From Chitinophaga sp. XS-30 (GTDB lineage: Bacteria > Bacteroidota > Bacteroidia > Chitinophagales > Chitinophagaceae): a stretch of DNA of 64,000 bases. Under the pieces are notes generated by a model, which had not been told where the DNA came from, searched no databases, and was given only the letters and a program-made list of their open reading frames with translations. Positions within the stretch are counted from its first letter, which is position 1. Every line of letters starts with the position of its first letter. The stretch is from assembly GCF_008086345.1 (NCBI RefSeq), contig NZ_CP043006.1, positions 1,610,032 to 1,674,031 on the forward strand, written 5' to 3'. Shown here in pieces: positions 1 through 8,783 of the stretch. The position numbers were made by a program, and so were the translations under genes.

Positions 1-584
1 AGCAGGAAGGTGATCTTCAGGGCCATGGCGGCGCTGATGCCCATGGCGTCCGCGGACAGCACGAGGGCAAAACCCACGAGCTGAAGAAGGACGCTGCCGA
101 TGTACCCCAGGGAGTAACCGCGTGCGCTCACCCGGTCCCGCAGCTCCACCGGCGCGATCTCCGGCAGGTAGCTGTTATAGAACACCAGGCCGCCGCTATA
201 CCCCATTGCGGCCACCATCAGGCCGATGATGCCCAGCGGAATGCTGTCCCCGTCGAAGAAGAACATCGCGGAGCAGGCCAGCCCGCCGAGGTAGCAGAAG
301 AATTTCAGGAAACTCTTTTTATTCCCGCGTGTATCCGCGATGGATGACAGGATGGGGAGGCTCAGCGCAATGATCAGGTAGGCGAGGGAAAGGGCATAAT
401 CATACAGCACGGAATTCTTGAAGGTCATGCCCAGGAAAGGCACTTCGCCATCCTTATACTTGTCGCTGGTAACGCCCATGTAGTATAAAGGGAAGAAGGT
501 GGTGGTGATCACCAGGTTGTACACGGAATTGGCCCAATCGTACATGGCCCAGCCGTTAATGACTTTCTTGTTCGGGAGATTCAT
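1..584 (-). CDS. MFS transporter, UMF1/Atg22-like family (C-terminus off the window)
   Basis: About 194 N-terminal residues are visible; the reading frame is open to the window edge. The start ATG is at 582-584. The beginning (NGWAMYDWANSVYN, then ITTTFFPLYY) is the hallmark N-terminus of the UMF1/vacuole-effluxer-like branch of the major facilitator superfamily, followed by hydrophobic helices and a short polar loop (SSIADTRGNKKSFL) where the MFS inter-helix 2/3 motif lies. The substrate cannot be told from sequence. It lies 14 bases downstream of the ABC ATPase gene on the same strand, so it may be the last visible member of the lipid A gene string, probably by read-through rather than shared function. 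Confidence 0.8.
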   Translation of the reverse strand, partial: MNLPNKKVINGWAMYDWANSVYNLVITTTFFPLYYMGVTSDKYKDGEVPFLGMTFKNSVLYDYALSLAYLIIALSLPILSSIADTRGNKKSFLKFFCYLGGLACSAMFFFDGDSIPLGIIGLMVAAMGYSGGLVFYNSYLPEIAPVELRDRVSARGYSLGYIGSVLLQLVGFALVLSADAMGISAAMALKITFL

Positions 585-598
585 AGTGGGAAGTTAAA

Positions 599-1219
599 TC
601 AGCTTTTAAAATCGGTTATTCTTATCCGTTCTTCACAGAATCCGTATTCCTGTTCATCGTTGGAGCTGACGATCACCATGCGGTTGCCGCAATGATCGCG
701 GATCAGCTGCTGGTAAAGGGCAACACCGGCGGCATCCAGGTTGGTGCAGGGTTCATCCAGCAGCAATACCTGCACATCCGAGAAAATGGCGAGTGCGAGG
801 CGCGCGCGCTGTTTCATGCCCGAAGAAAAATTGCGTACTTCCTTGCGCCATGCTTTCTCCAGCCCCACAAGTTCCGCGATCTCCGCGGGTTTATACCCCG
901 GGAGGAAGGATTTGAAATGCAGGTGGAAGCTGAAGCACTCCTGCAGGGTGAATTCTTCTACCAGTTCGAGATATGGCGCAACGATAGCGCTATGGCGGAA
1001 GAACTGGTCCTGCGGGAGCGTTTGTTCATTAAAAAGGTATTGGATATCGCCTTCGCTGTGGTGGTGATGCCCGCTGATGATCTGCAGCAAAGTGGATTTG
1101 CCGGAGCCATTGGGGCCAAGGATGGCGTAGTGCCCTGTACCGGAGAATGTATAGGAAAAACGACGGAATATCCAGTCGTAGTTGAACCGCTTGCCTGTCT
1201 GGTTAAGCGAGATCGTCAT
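599..1219 (-). CDS. ABC transporter ATP-binding protein, stand-alone
   Basis: A compact 206-residue ATPase subunit. The Walker A motif GPNGSGKST lies near residues 35-43, the ABC signature FSSGMKQR near 131, and Walker B LLLDEP with the D-loop just after it. No membrane domain is fused, and no permease gene is adjacent in the visible sequence, so the partner must be encoded elsewhere. The 5' end overlaps the 3' end of lpxA by 17 bases, which points to translational coupling in the lipid A operon. The short length and the C-terminus ending soon after the H-loop region resemble CcmA-type or small exporter ATPases. A role in envelope lipid export is only a guess from context. Confidence 0.85.
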   Translation of the reverse strand: MTISLNQTGKRFNYDWIFRRFSYTFSGTGHYAILGPNGSGKSTLLQIISGHHHHSEGDIQYLFNEQTLPQDQFFRHSAIVAPYLELVEEFTLQECFSFHLHFKSFLPGYKPAEIAELVGLEKAWRKEVRNFSSGMKQRARLALAIFSDVQVLLLDEPCTNLDAAGVALYQQLIRDHCGNRMVIVSSNDEQEYGFCEERIRITDFKS

Positions 1220-2003
1220 TCGCCCTGGTGCTGTATCCTCTCATGATGCCGCGCCCGGAGTCGCGAATGAAGGAGAGTATCTCATCCCTTTCGTCCGTGG
1301 CCGGGAATTCGGCTTCAATGATGCGGATGGCTTTTGAAATATTGTTGCCTTTTACGAAGAGTATGCGGTAGATGTCCAGGATGTGGTTGATCTTTTCCAG
1401 GGAGAAGCCTCTGCGTTTGAGGCCGATGGAGTTGACGCCTACATAGGACAGTGGTTCGCGGGCGGCTTTCACATAGGGCGGAACGTCTTTACGTACGAGG
1501 GAGCCGCCGGTCACGAAGGCATGGTTGCCGATCTTGCAGAACTGTTGCACGGCTACCATTCCCGCCAGTACCACATGATCGCCTACCGTGATATGGCCGG
1601 CGAGGGTGGTGTTGTTGGAAAATACGCAGTAATTCCCCACGGTGCAGTCATGCGCGATGTGGCTGTAGGCCATGATCAGGCAGTTGTTGCCGATGGAGGT
1701 CTTCCAGCGGTCCTTGGTACCGCGGTTGATGGTCACATACTCCCGTATCGTGGTGTTGTCGCCGATCTCCACAGCGGTATCCTCACCTTCGAATTTGAGA
1801 TCCTGCGGGATGGCGGCGATCACAGCGCCGGGGAATATACGGCAGTTCTTGCCGATACGGGCGCCTTCCATGATGGTGACATTGGAGCCGATCCAGGTGC
1901 CTTCCCCTATCTCTACATTCTTGTGAATAACGGTGAACGGATCAATTTTTACATTGGGCGCTACTTTGGCGTCCGGGTGGATGTATGTGAGCGGATGAAT
2001 CAT
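1203..2003 (-). CDS. lpxA: Acyl-ACP--UDP-N-acetylglucosamine O-acyltransferase
   Basis: First enzyme of lipid A synthesis: transfers a 3-hydroxyacyl chain from ACP to the 3-OH of UDP-GlcNAc in the cytoplasm. The 266 residues begin MIHPLTYIHPDAKV and run through a left-handed beta-helix built of hexapeptide repeats. The catalytic His is in MAYSHIAHDC, and the C-terminal helical domain carries the usual GLKRRGFS region. The ATG at 2001-2003 was chosen because the frame upstream overlaps lpxC-fabZ and lacks family similarity. It starts 4 bases after the lpxC-fabZ stop, so the two are almost certainly co-transcribed and coupled. Confidence 0.97.
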   Translation of the reverse strand: MIHPLTYIHPDAKVAPNVKIDPFTVIHKNVEIGEGTWIGSNVTIMEGARIGKNCRIFPGAVIAAIPQDLKFEGEDTAVEIGDNTTIREYVTINRGTKDRWKTSIGNNCLIMAYSHIAHDCTVGNYCVFSNNTTLAGHITVGDHVVLAGMVAVQQFCKIGNHAFVTGGSLVRKDVPPYVKAAREPLSYVGVNSIGLKRRGFSLEKINHILDIYRILFVKGNNISKAIRIIEAEFPATDERDEILSFIRDSGRGIMRGYSTRANDDLA

Positions 2004-2007
2004 GCGT

Positions 2008-3423
2008 TTATTTTCCTTCGCGTTTAACAATTTGGGCAACCATATCTGCTTCTGCGCATACTTTGTTGCCAACGAATGCCGTTCCTCTCATTTCCACCAG
2101 GCCTCTGCGGATGGGGCTGAGCAGCTCCATTTTCAGCACCATGGTATCGCCGGGCATTACTTTCTGTTTGAATTTGCAATTATCGATCTTCAGGAAGTAA
2201 GTATCATAGTTTTCGGGATCGGGCATGGGGTTCAGGGCAAGGATGCCGCCTACCTGCGCCAGGGATTCACAGATCAGCACACCCGGCATTACGGGGTTTC
2301 CGGGGAAATGGCCCTGGAAGATCTGCTCATTGAACGTTACATTTTTGATCCCCACCACACGGGTATCGCTCAGCTCTATGATCTTGTCCACCAGCAGCAT
2401 CGGGTAACGGTGCGGCATGGTGCGTACAATGTGGTTGATATCATAGATCGGCGGCTGATTGGGATCGTAAATGGGAACGTCCCTGTTATGTTTGTTCTTC
2501 TTGATGTATTGTTTGATCATGCGCGCAAATTCCACGTTGGAGGCGTGGCCCGGGCGGTTGGCGATGATATGTGCCTTGATGGGGAAGCCGATCAGGGCAA
2601 GGTCTCCCACAATGTCCAGCAGCTTGTGGCGGGCCGGTTCATTCGGGAAGTGAAGCTGTGTATTATTGAGAATGCCTTCGCGTTGCTGTACGGACATTTT
2701 TTCCCGGTCAAAAGCCTTGGCCAGCCGGTTCAGCTCTTCTTCGGTCACCGGCCTGTCCACCACCACAATGGCGTTGTTGATGTCGCCGCCTTTGATGAGG
2801 TTGTTGGCCAGCAGGTATTCCAGTTCATGCAGGAATACAAAAGTGCGGCAGGGCGCTATCTCCTTGCGGAAGGCCCCCAAGCTTTTGAGATTGGCATGCT
2901 GGGTGCCCAGCACCTGGGAGTTGAAATCTATCAGGGCGGTAATGCGGTAGTCTACGGAAGGGAGCGCTACCATTTCCACTTTCTTTACCTCATCGTAGTA
3001 TTTGATATTGGTGTCGATGGAATAGTAGATCTTTTTGGCATCCTGTTCCTGGATACCGGCTTCTTCCAGTATTTCGATGAAAGGCTGGGAGCTGCCGTCC
3101 ATGATGGGGATCTCCGGGCCATTCAGTTCTATCAGCACATTATCCACGCCCATGCCTACGAGGGCGGCGAGGATATGCTCAACGGTGCTGACGCGGGCGC
3201 CGTTATGCTCCAGGGTAGTGCCCCGGGCGGTATCCACTACATAGTCCACGTCTGCTTTAACGATCGGTTGATCAGGCAGGTCAATACGCTGAAATTTAAT
3301 GCCAAAGCCAGGCATGGCCGGCTTCAGGGTCATATTCACTTGTGCTCCCGTGTGCAAGCCAACTCCCGATATCGTCGCAGGGGCTTTAAGGGTTTGTTGG
3401 TTTGGCTGTTGATTTTCCATCAT
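2008..3423 (-). CDS. lpxC-fabZ: Bifunctional UDP-3-O-acyl-GlcNAc deacetylase / 3-hydroxyacyl-ACP dehydratase
   Basis: A fusion of LpxC (about residues 10-300) with FabZ (about 315-465), an arrangement known in Bacteroidota. LpxC zinc ligands are visible in VSTVEHILA and HKLLDIVGD, with a further conserved His in RPGHASN. The FabZ half has HRYPMLLVD and the hot-dog helix HFPGNPVMPGVLICES with the catalytic His and Glu. LpxC commits the cell to lipid A, while FabZ feeds fatty acid elongation from the same hydroxyacyl-ACP pool, so the fusion fixes their ratio. Two ATGs (3421-3423 and 3418-3420) are possible; a TTG further upstream is less likely. It lies between lpxD and lpxA. Confidence 0.96.
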   Translation of the reverse strand: MMENQQPNQQTLKAPATISGVGLHTGAQVNMTLKPAMPGFGIKFQRIDLPDQPIVKADVDYVVDTARGTTLEHNGARVSTVEHILAALVGMGVDNVLIELNGPEIPIMDGSSQPFIEILEEAGIQEQDAKKIYYSIDTNIKYYDEVKKVEMVALPSVDYRITALIDFNSQVLGTQHANLKSLGAFRKEIAPCRTFVFLHELEYLLANNLIKGGDINNAIVVVDRPVTEEELNRLAKAFDREKMSVQQREGILNNTQLHFPNEPARHKLLDIVGDLALIGFPIKAHIIANRPGHASNVEFARMIKQYIKKNKHNRDVPIYDPNQPPIYDINHIVRTMPHRYPMLLVDKIIELSDTRVVGIKNVTFNEQIFQGHFPGNPVMPGVLICESLAQVGGILALNPMPDPENYDTYFLKIDNCKFKQKVMPGDTMVLKMELLSPIRRGLVEMRGTAFVGNKVCAEADMVAQIVKREGK

Positions 3424-3468
3424 TAATAGCTTCGTATTCAATGCGTTAAAAACTCCCCGTCAACGTGG

Positions 3469-4524
3469 TCATACTCCTTCCCGCTCAGATAAAAATTGCT
3501 TCACCATATCTTCCAGCTCTTTGACCCTTTTTTCAAGATCGGGCAAATTTCTAAAAATTGCCTGACTTTTCAGCGAACTTTTATAATCATAGGCCGGAGA
3601 ACCCGTCAAAGACGTGTTGGGCGTAGTAATTGATTTTGAGAGGCCGCTCTGGGCGTTGATCTTTGTACCATCGGCGATCTGTATGTGCCCCACGATGCCT
3701 ACCTGCCCGCCGATCACGCAGTTTTTGCCGATCTTGGTGCTGCCGGAAACGCCGCTTTGCGCCGCAATAACGGTGCTGTTGCCGATCTCCACGTTATGCG
3801 CGATCTGGATCAGGTTATCCAGCTTCACGCCTGCATGGATCACGGTGGAGCCCATGGTAGCCCTGTCTATGGTCGTGTTCGCGCCGATCTCTACATCGTC
3901 ATGGATCACCACATTCCCTACCTGCGGTACCTTTTTATAAGTGCCGTCCGCCTGCGGGGCAAAACCGAAGCCATCGCCGCCGATCACGCAGCCGGCATGC
4001 AGGATCACCCTGTTGCCCACCACACTGTTATCATACAGCTTCACGCCCGGATATAATACCGTGCCATTGCCGATCTTTACATTATCCCCAAGGTACACGC
4101 CGGGGTATATCTTTACATTGTCGCCCAGCACCACATTCTCACCGAGATAGGCAAAAGCGCCGATGAACACGCCCTGACCCATTTTTACCGTGGGCGGAAC
4201 GTGCGAAGGCTGCTGAATGCCGGTCTTGGCGCCAGCTCCTACCATCTGCTGGTATTTTTCCAGCAACAGGGCAAAGGCGCTGTAGGCATCCTTCACCCGT
4301 ATCAGGGTAGGCTTTATACTGCCTTCGATCACGAGGGAATCATTCACGATCAGGATAGAAGCCTGTGTGGAATAGAGGAATTCCTCGTATTTCGGATTGG
4401 CGATAAAGCTCAGCATACCATCCCCCGCTTCCTCTATCTTCGCGATATTGTGCACCTTCACTTCCGGGTCACCTTCCAGTTTCCCGTTCAGTATGGTAGC
4501 CAGCTGTAATGCGCTAAATTGCAT
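3469..4524 (-). CDS. lpxD: UDP-3-O-(3-hydroxyacyl)glucosamine N-acyltransferase
   Basis: Third lipid A enzyme, adding the N-linked hydroxyacyl chain. The 351 residues have the LpxD N-terminal uridine-binding domain (ATILNGKLEGDPEVKVHNIA) and a long hexapeptide-repeat beta-helix. IQIAHNVEIGN carries the catalytic His, and the C-terminus is a short charged helix (LEKRVKELEDMVKQF) as expected for trimers. Genes follow in the order lpxD, lpxC-fabZ, lpxA, ABC, MFS with gaps of 45 bases or less, so they form one operon. The gap upstream (4525-4615) is AT-rich and may hold a promoter, but no clean TAnnTTTG box was seen. Confidence 0.96.
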   Translation of the reverse strand: MQFSALQLATILNGKLEGDPEVKVHNIAKIEEAGDGMLSFIANPKYEEFLYSTQASILIVNDSLVIEGSIKPTLIRVKDAYSAFALLLEKYQQMVGAGAKTGIQQPSHVPPTVKMGQGVFIGAFAYLGENVVLGDNVKIYPGVYLGDNVKIGNGTVLYPGVKLYDNSVVGNRVILHAGCVIGGDGFGFAPQADGTYKKVPQVGNVVIHDDVEIGANTTIDRATMGSTVIHAGVKLDNLIQIAHNVEIGNSTVIAAQSGVSGSTKIGKNCVIGGQVGIVGHIQIADGTKINAQSGLSKSITTPNTSLTGSPAYDYKSSLKSQAIFRNLPDLEKRVKELEDMVKQFLSEREGV

Positions 4525-4615
4525 AGTTATAAATTAAAATGTTTCACTCCGGGCTGCCGCTGCAAGATATAAATATATTCCGTAACATATTAAGTACCTA
4601 TAAATCGTTGTTAGC

Positions 4616-5842
4616 CTAGATTTTTGGATGACAAATGTAGAATTTTTTTATCGGTCTTGCCAATGTATGCGATATAAGCGCATTATCTATCGAAGAAATG
4701 TCCCTTACAGTGCCATCCTTGAATAAAATATTGATCTGTTCGTCGCCGTCATTATAGGCCCTGAGGCTGGCCGTATCCGTAAATACGAAGTATTCCGCCT
4801 CGGCATCCGTCAGGTCCCACCGCCTTTTCACCTTGTCCCTCAGCGCTTCCACCTGCTGCGTGGTAGCAGTCTCCTCGGTGAAGGTCACCTTGAAAAGCTG
4901 GCGGTTCACCAGCCACTGGCAAAGCAGGCTCAGCACCTTGTCCTCATGCTGCATCCAGACCTTGATAGCGCTCATGATGTCGTAATCGTCCAGCAGGCAG
5001 AACTGCAGCAGGCATTCCTCGTCATTCTCGAACGCTTCCCGGCTGATGCGGTTGTATAAAAAGTATTGCAGCGCCGGGGAGGCAAAAAGTTCTTTTCCGC
5101 TGATAGCCAGCACTTTAGCTCTGTGCAGTACTTTTACCAGCATGTTCTCCGCGCTCAGCACCGTTTTATGCAGGTACACCTGCCAGTACATCAGCCGCCT
5201 CGCCACAATGAACTTTTCTATAGAATAGATACCTTTTTCCTCCACCATCAGTTCGCCATTGAACACGGTCAGCATCTTGATGATACGGTCGTAGCTGATA
5301 ACGCCTTCGGAAACGCCGGTATAAAAGCTGTCCCGGCTCAGGTAATCCATCCTGTCCACATCCAGCTGGCTGGAAACCAGCTGGTGCAGGAAATGCTTGT
5401 GATAGCGGTCGTTGAAGATATCCAGTGTCAGGTCCAGCGCACCGTTCATTTCGCGGTTGAGCACCTGCATGAGCAACTGGGATATCTCTTCGTGGGACAC
5501 ATCTTCCACCAGCGCATGTTCCAGCGCATGGGAATACGGTCCGTGGCCGATATCATGCAGCAATATGGCCATTTTGGCCGCCACTTCCTCGTCCTCCGTG
5601 ATCGCCACGCCCTTTCCCTTCAGCTCGCTCAATGCACAACTCATCAGATGGTATGCTCCCATACTGTGGTGAAAACGTGTGTGCATAGCGCCGGGATAGA
5701 CCAGGTGTGCAAGCGCCATTTGATGGATCCTGCGTAAACGCTGGTAACAAGGGTGGGATATGAGGCTGAAAATCAATGGATGATCTATAGTAATGAATCC
5801 ATACACCGGATCATTTACAATCTTGCGTTTTCGGTCATTCAT
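4616..5842 (-). CDS. HD-domain phosphohydrolase (dNTPase/SAMHD1-like superfamily)
   Basis: A 408-residue metal-dependent phosphohydrolase. The HD signature is clear: FHHSMG (His58/59), LLHDIGHGPYSH with His96-Asp97, and a distal Asp in SQLDVDRMDYLSRDS, the motif that follows the metal site in SAMHD1-like proteins. The N-terminal IVNDPVYGFITIDHP is typical of the widespread Bacteroidota HD superfamily proteins annotated as YdhJ-like. The substrate (dNTP or another nucleotide) cannot be decided here. It is upstream of lpxD on the same strand with a 91-base gap and has its own probable promoter (-7 box at 5868-5875). Confidence 0.88.
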   Translation of the reverse strand: MNDRKRKIVNDPVYGFITIDHPLIFSLISHPCYQRLRRIHQMALAHLVYPGAMHTRFHHSMGAYHLMSCALSELKGKGVAITEDEEVAAKMAILLHDIGHGPYSHALEHALVEDVSHEEISQLLMQVLNREMNGALDLTLDIFNDRYHKHFLHQLVSSQLDVDRMDYLSRDSFYTGVSEGVISYDRIIKMLTVFNGELMVEEKGIYSIEKFIVARRLMYWQVYLHKTVLSAENMLVKVLHRAKVLAISGKELFASPALQYFLYNRISREAFENDEECLLQFCLLDDYDIMSAIKVWMQHEDKVLSLLCQWLVNRQLFKVTFTEETATTQQVEALRDKVKRRWDLTDAEAEYFVFTDTASLRAYNDGDEQINILFKDGTVRDISSIDNALISHTLARPIKKFYICHPKI

Positions 5843-5867
5843 TCGGAAAGTTTAAAAACTGTCGCTA

Positions 5868-5875
5868 CAAAGCTA
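5868..5875 (-). promoter_or_regulatory. Bacteroidota -7 box upstream of the HD gene
   Basis: On the minus strand the sequence reads TAGCTTTG, an exact match to the Bacteroidota consensus TAnnTTTG, 26 bases before the HD start codon. A TTG lies upstream but at shorter spacing than usual, so the -33 part is weak. The leader would be about 20 bases. This is a motif match only. Confidence 0.45.
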
Positions 5876-6081
5876 ACTTTTTCCGATAGCAAGGTATTGC
5901 GTGACAGTTGATATTTTAACAAATATTTTAACGAACGAAGGGCGTTTTCCAAATAAAATCCTCGGGGGGGAATGATTTTTGACAGATAGGCGTAATTTTA
6001 AGCAACACCAGAAAAGCTGCAAGGAGACCGGGCATACCATATGCGAGGTTCCATCTGGCCCTGGAAATCAAATAATAGCAG

Positions 6082-7635
6082 ATGAACCAGATCAACATAC
6101 TTTGGGTGGATGATGAAATAGACTCCCTGAAATCCCAGATCATTTTCCTCGAAAGCAAAGGTTACAACGTTTCCGCCCTTACCAATGGCTATGATGCCCT
6201 GGAATTCCTGAAGGACAATATTGTGGATGTGGTGCTGCTGGATGAGTCCATGCCGGGGATCACCGGCCTGGAGACCCTGGCCAGGATCAAGGAGATGCGC
6301 CAGCAGGTGCCGGTGGTCATGATCACCAAGAACGAGGCGGAGAATGTAATGGACGAAGCCATCGGCTCACAGATATCCGATTATCTCATCAAGCCGGTAA
6401 ACCCTAACCAGGTACTGCTTTCCCTCAAAAAGATCATCGACAACAAGCGGCTGGTAGCGGAAAAGACCACCACCGCCTACCAGCAGCAGTTCCGCACCCT
6501 GTTCATGGCGCTGAACGACAACCCTAACCATGCCGAATGGGCCGATATCTATAAAAAGCTGGTGTATTGGGAAATGGAAATGAGCAAAAGCGACAGCCCT
6601 GAAATGCAGGAAGTGCTGCAATCCCAGAAAGCGGAAGCCAATACCGAGTTCGCCAAATATATCGGCCGGAACTACGCGGACTGGATGCGGCCCGGCACAA
6701 AGGACGCGCCCGTCATGAGCCATACCCTCTTTGCGGAGAAGGTCGTGCCTTACCTGGACCCCTCCGTGCCGAATTTCTTCATCCTGATCGACAACCTGCG
6801 GTACGACCAGTGGAAGACCATCCTGCCGATATTCTCCGAATCTTTCCGCCTCGTGGAGGAAGACACCATCTACAGCATCCTGCCCACATCCACCCAGTAT
6901 TCCCGTAACGCCATCTTTGCCGGCATGCTGCCGGTAGATATAGAAGCCAGGTTCCCGCAGGAATGGAAGAACGATGATGAGGAAGGCGGCAAGAACCTGT
7001 ATGAGGAGAAATTCATGGCCTCGCAGCTGGCCCGCCTGAAAATGGACCCGCGTTTCTCCTACACCAAGGTGGTGAACCATACGGACGGCCAGCACCTGGT
7101 GAATAATGTGCATAATATGCTGGATTACCCGCTGAATGTGATCGTGTACAACTTTGTGGACATGATGTCCCACGCCCGTACCGAAATGGAAGTGCTGAAA
7201 GAGCTGGCGGGCGATGAAACCTCCTACCGCTCCATTACCGCCAGCTGGTTCGAGCATTCCCCGCTGCATCAGGCCCTGAAGAAGCTGGCGGACCGGAAGA
7301 TCAACCTGATCATTGCTACGGACCACGGCAGCGTAAGGGTGAAAACACCGGTAAAAGTGATCGGGGACAAGCAGACCACCACCAATCTGCGCTACAAGCA
7401 CGGCCGCAATCTCAACTACGATCCGAAAGAGGTGCTGGCCTTCCGGGACCCCCGCGATGCCGGGCTGCCGAAGCCAAATGTCAATTCTTCTTATATCTTT
7501 GCCCGCGAAGACGGATATCTTTGCTATCCCAACAACTATAATTATTTCGTGAACTATTACCGCAACACTTTCCAGCACGGTGGCATTTCCCTGGAGGAGA
7601 TCATCGTACCGGTAGCGAGGATGGTGAGCAAATAG
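6082..7635 (+). CDS. porX: PorX-type response regulator with PglZ/alkaline-phosphatase-like domain
   Basis: The 517 residues begin with a receiver domain: acidic pair at residues 10-11, phospho-acceptor Asp54 in VVLLDESMPG, Thr82 and Lys104 in LIKPVNP. A helical linker of about 80 residues leads into a PglZ-type alkaline-phosphatase-superfamily domain (FILIDNLRYDQW and LIIATDHGSV hold likely metal ligands). This architecture is that of PorX, partner of the histidine kinase PorY, which controls type IX secretion genes and has been reported to act on cyclic or oligo-nucleotides. No porY and no other T9SS gene is visible here. The divergent gene is the HD phosphohydrolase; the next gene starts 20 bases after its stop. 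Confidence 0.93.
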   Translation: MNQINILWVDDEIDSLKSQIIFLESKGYNVSALTNGYDALEFLKDNIVDVVLLDESMPGITGLETLARIKEMRQQVPVVMITKNEAENVMDEAIGSQISDYLIKPVNPNQVLLSLKKIIDNKRLVAEKTTTAYQQQFRTLFMALNDNPNHAEWADIYKKLVYWEMEMSKSDSPEMQEVLQSQKAEANTEFAKYIGRNYADWMRPGTKDAPVMSHTLFAEKVVPYLDPSVPNFFILIDNLRYDQWKTILPIFSESFRLVEEDTIYSILPTSTQYSRNAIFAGMLPVDIEARFPQEWKNDDEEGGKNLYEEKFMASQLARLKMDPRFSYTKVVNHTDGQHLVNNVHNMLDYPLNVIVYNFVDMMSHARTEMEVLKELAGDETSYRSITASWFEHSPLHQALKKLADRKINLIIATDHGSVRVKTPVKVIGDKQTTTNLRYKHGRNLNYDPKEVLAFRDPRDAGLPKPNVNSSYIFAREDGYLCYPNNYNYFVNYYRNTFQHGGISLEEIIVPVARMVSK

Positions 7636-7655
7636 CGGAAAAAAATGAGACCATC

Positions 7656-7979
7656 ATGAACCTGAAGAGTACCCCCAACAACGTGGCGAAACTGGAGAAG
7701 ATCTTTGAGGAGGCCAAGTACATCCTGCGGTACGAGAAAGGCACTTTCAACTCCGGGTACTGCGTGCTGGAGCACAAGAAAGTGGTAGTGATCAACAAAT
7801 TCCTGAACATCGAAGGCCGGATCAACACCCTCATGGATATTCTGCCTTCCATTACCCTGGAAGAAGGCTTCCTGACACCGGAATCGCAGAAGCTGTACCG
7901 GCAGGTGATCGACAACCGCGCCGCGGAAGATGCGGCAGATGCCGCAGCAGGAACGCCGTCTACTGAAACACCCGAATAA
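7656..7979 (+). CDS. Small conserved protein downstream of porX, function unknown
   Basis: 107 residues with an ordered N-terminal 85 residues (NVAKLEKIFEEAKYILRYEK, then YCVLEHKKVVVINKFLNIEG) and an Ala/Glu-rich acidic tail ending TETPE. There is no signal peptide or membrane segment, so it is cytoplasmic. The pattern of helix, strand (SGYCVLE), strand (KVVVINKF), helix suggests a small alpha/beta fold. It sits 20 bases after porX and 11 bases before the metallo-hydrolase on the same strand, so it is probably in the same transcript. I do not recognise a named family. Confidence 0.8.
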   Translation: MNLKSTPNNVAKLEKIFEEAKYILRYEKGTFNSGYCVLEHKKVVVINKFLNIEGRINTLMDILPSITLEEGFLTPESQKLYRQVIDNRAAEDAADAAAGTPSTETPE

Positions 7980-7990
7980 CCGAGACCATT

Positions 7991-8752
7991 TTGAAAGTAA
8001 CATTCCTTGGAACAGGCACTTCACAGGGCGTACCGGTTATAGCCTGCCCCTGTAAAATATGCGCTTCCGCTGATCCGCGGGACAAACGCCTGCGCAGCAG
8101 CATTCTCATCAGCGCTGAAGCCGGCAATATTGTGATCGACACCACGCCGGACTTTCGTTACCAGATGCTGCGCGCGGATGTGAAATCCCTGGAAGCGGTA
8201 TTGATCACCCATTCGCATAAAGACCATATCGCCGGAATGGACGATATCCGCGCCTTCAATTATTTTCAGCAGCAACCGATAGATATCTGGGCTTCGGCCT
8301 TCTCCCAGGAGATCATCATCCGAGAGTTCGCCTATGCCTTTGCGGACTTCAAATATCCCGGCATCCCGGAGATCAATCTCAAACCCATCACCGATGAGCC
8401 GTTTTTCATCAATGGGCTGAAGATCACACCCATCAGCGTCATGCATCACAAAATGCCCGTGCTGGGTTTCCGCTTTGGTGACTTCACCTATATTACAGAC
8501 GCCAATTTCATTGCGCCCGAAGAAAAAGAAAAGATCAAAGGTTCAAAAGTGCTGGTGCTGAATGCGCTCCGCCGGGAGCAGCATATCTCGCATTTCACGC
8601 TGGATGAAGCCATCGCGCTGGGAGAAGAACTGGAAGTGCCGCAGGTATATTTTACGCATGTCAGCCATCAGATGGGCTTCCATCAGGAAGTAGACCCCAC
8701 GCTGCCCGAAGGTATGGCGCTCGCATATGACGGGCTGACCGTGGAATTGTAA
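7991..8752 (+). CDS. MBL-fold metallo-hydrolase, PhnP-like
   Basis: 253 residues of metallo-beta-lactamase fold. The metal-binding THSHKDHIAGMDD motif is present, with later ligands in YITDANFI and THVSHQMGFH. Near the N-terminus GTGTSQGVPV is followed by three cysteines (IACPCKICASADPRD), the zinc-binding insertion typical of PhnP-type cyclic phosphodiesterases. PhnP opens cyclic ribose phosphates; the true substrate here is not known and no phosphonate genes are nearby. The start codon is TTG at 7991; no ATG in frame precedes the conserved KVTFLGTGTS strand. It follows the small porX-linked gene by 11 bases. Confidence 0.88.
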   Translation: MKVTFLGTGTSQGVPVIACPCKICASADPRDKRLRSSILISAEAGNIVIDTTPDFRYQMLRADVKSLEAVLITHSHKDHIAGMDDIRAFNYFQQQPIDIWASAFSQEIIIREFAYAFADFKYPGIPEINLKPITDEPFFINGLKITPISVMHHKMPVLGFRFGDFTYITDANFIAPEEKEKIKGSKVLVLNALRREQHISHFTLDEAIALGEELEVPQVYFTHVSHQMGFHQEVDPTLPEGMALAYDGLTVEL

Positions 8753-8783
8753 AAAATCCGATATTCGGCACAGATCAAATCCA

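Noticed and set aside
2002..3426. 474-codon frame opposite lpxC-fabZ
   Set aside because: His/Asp/Val-rich mirror of the codon pattern of the real gene; lpxC-fabZ motifs on the other strand are complete.
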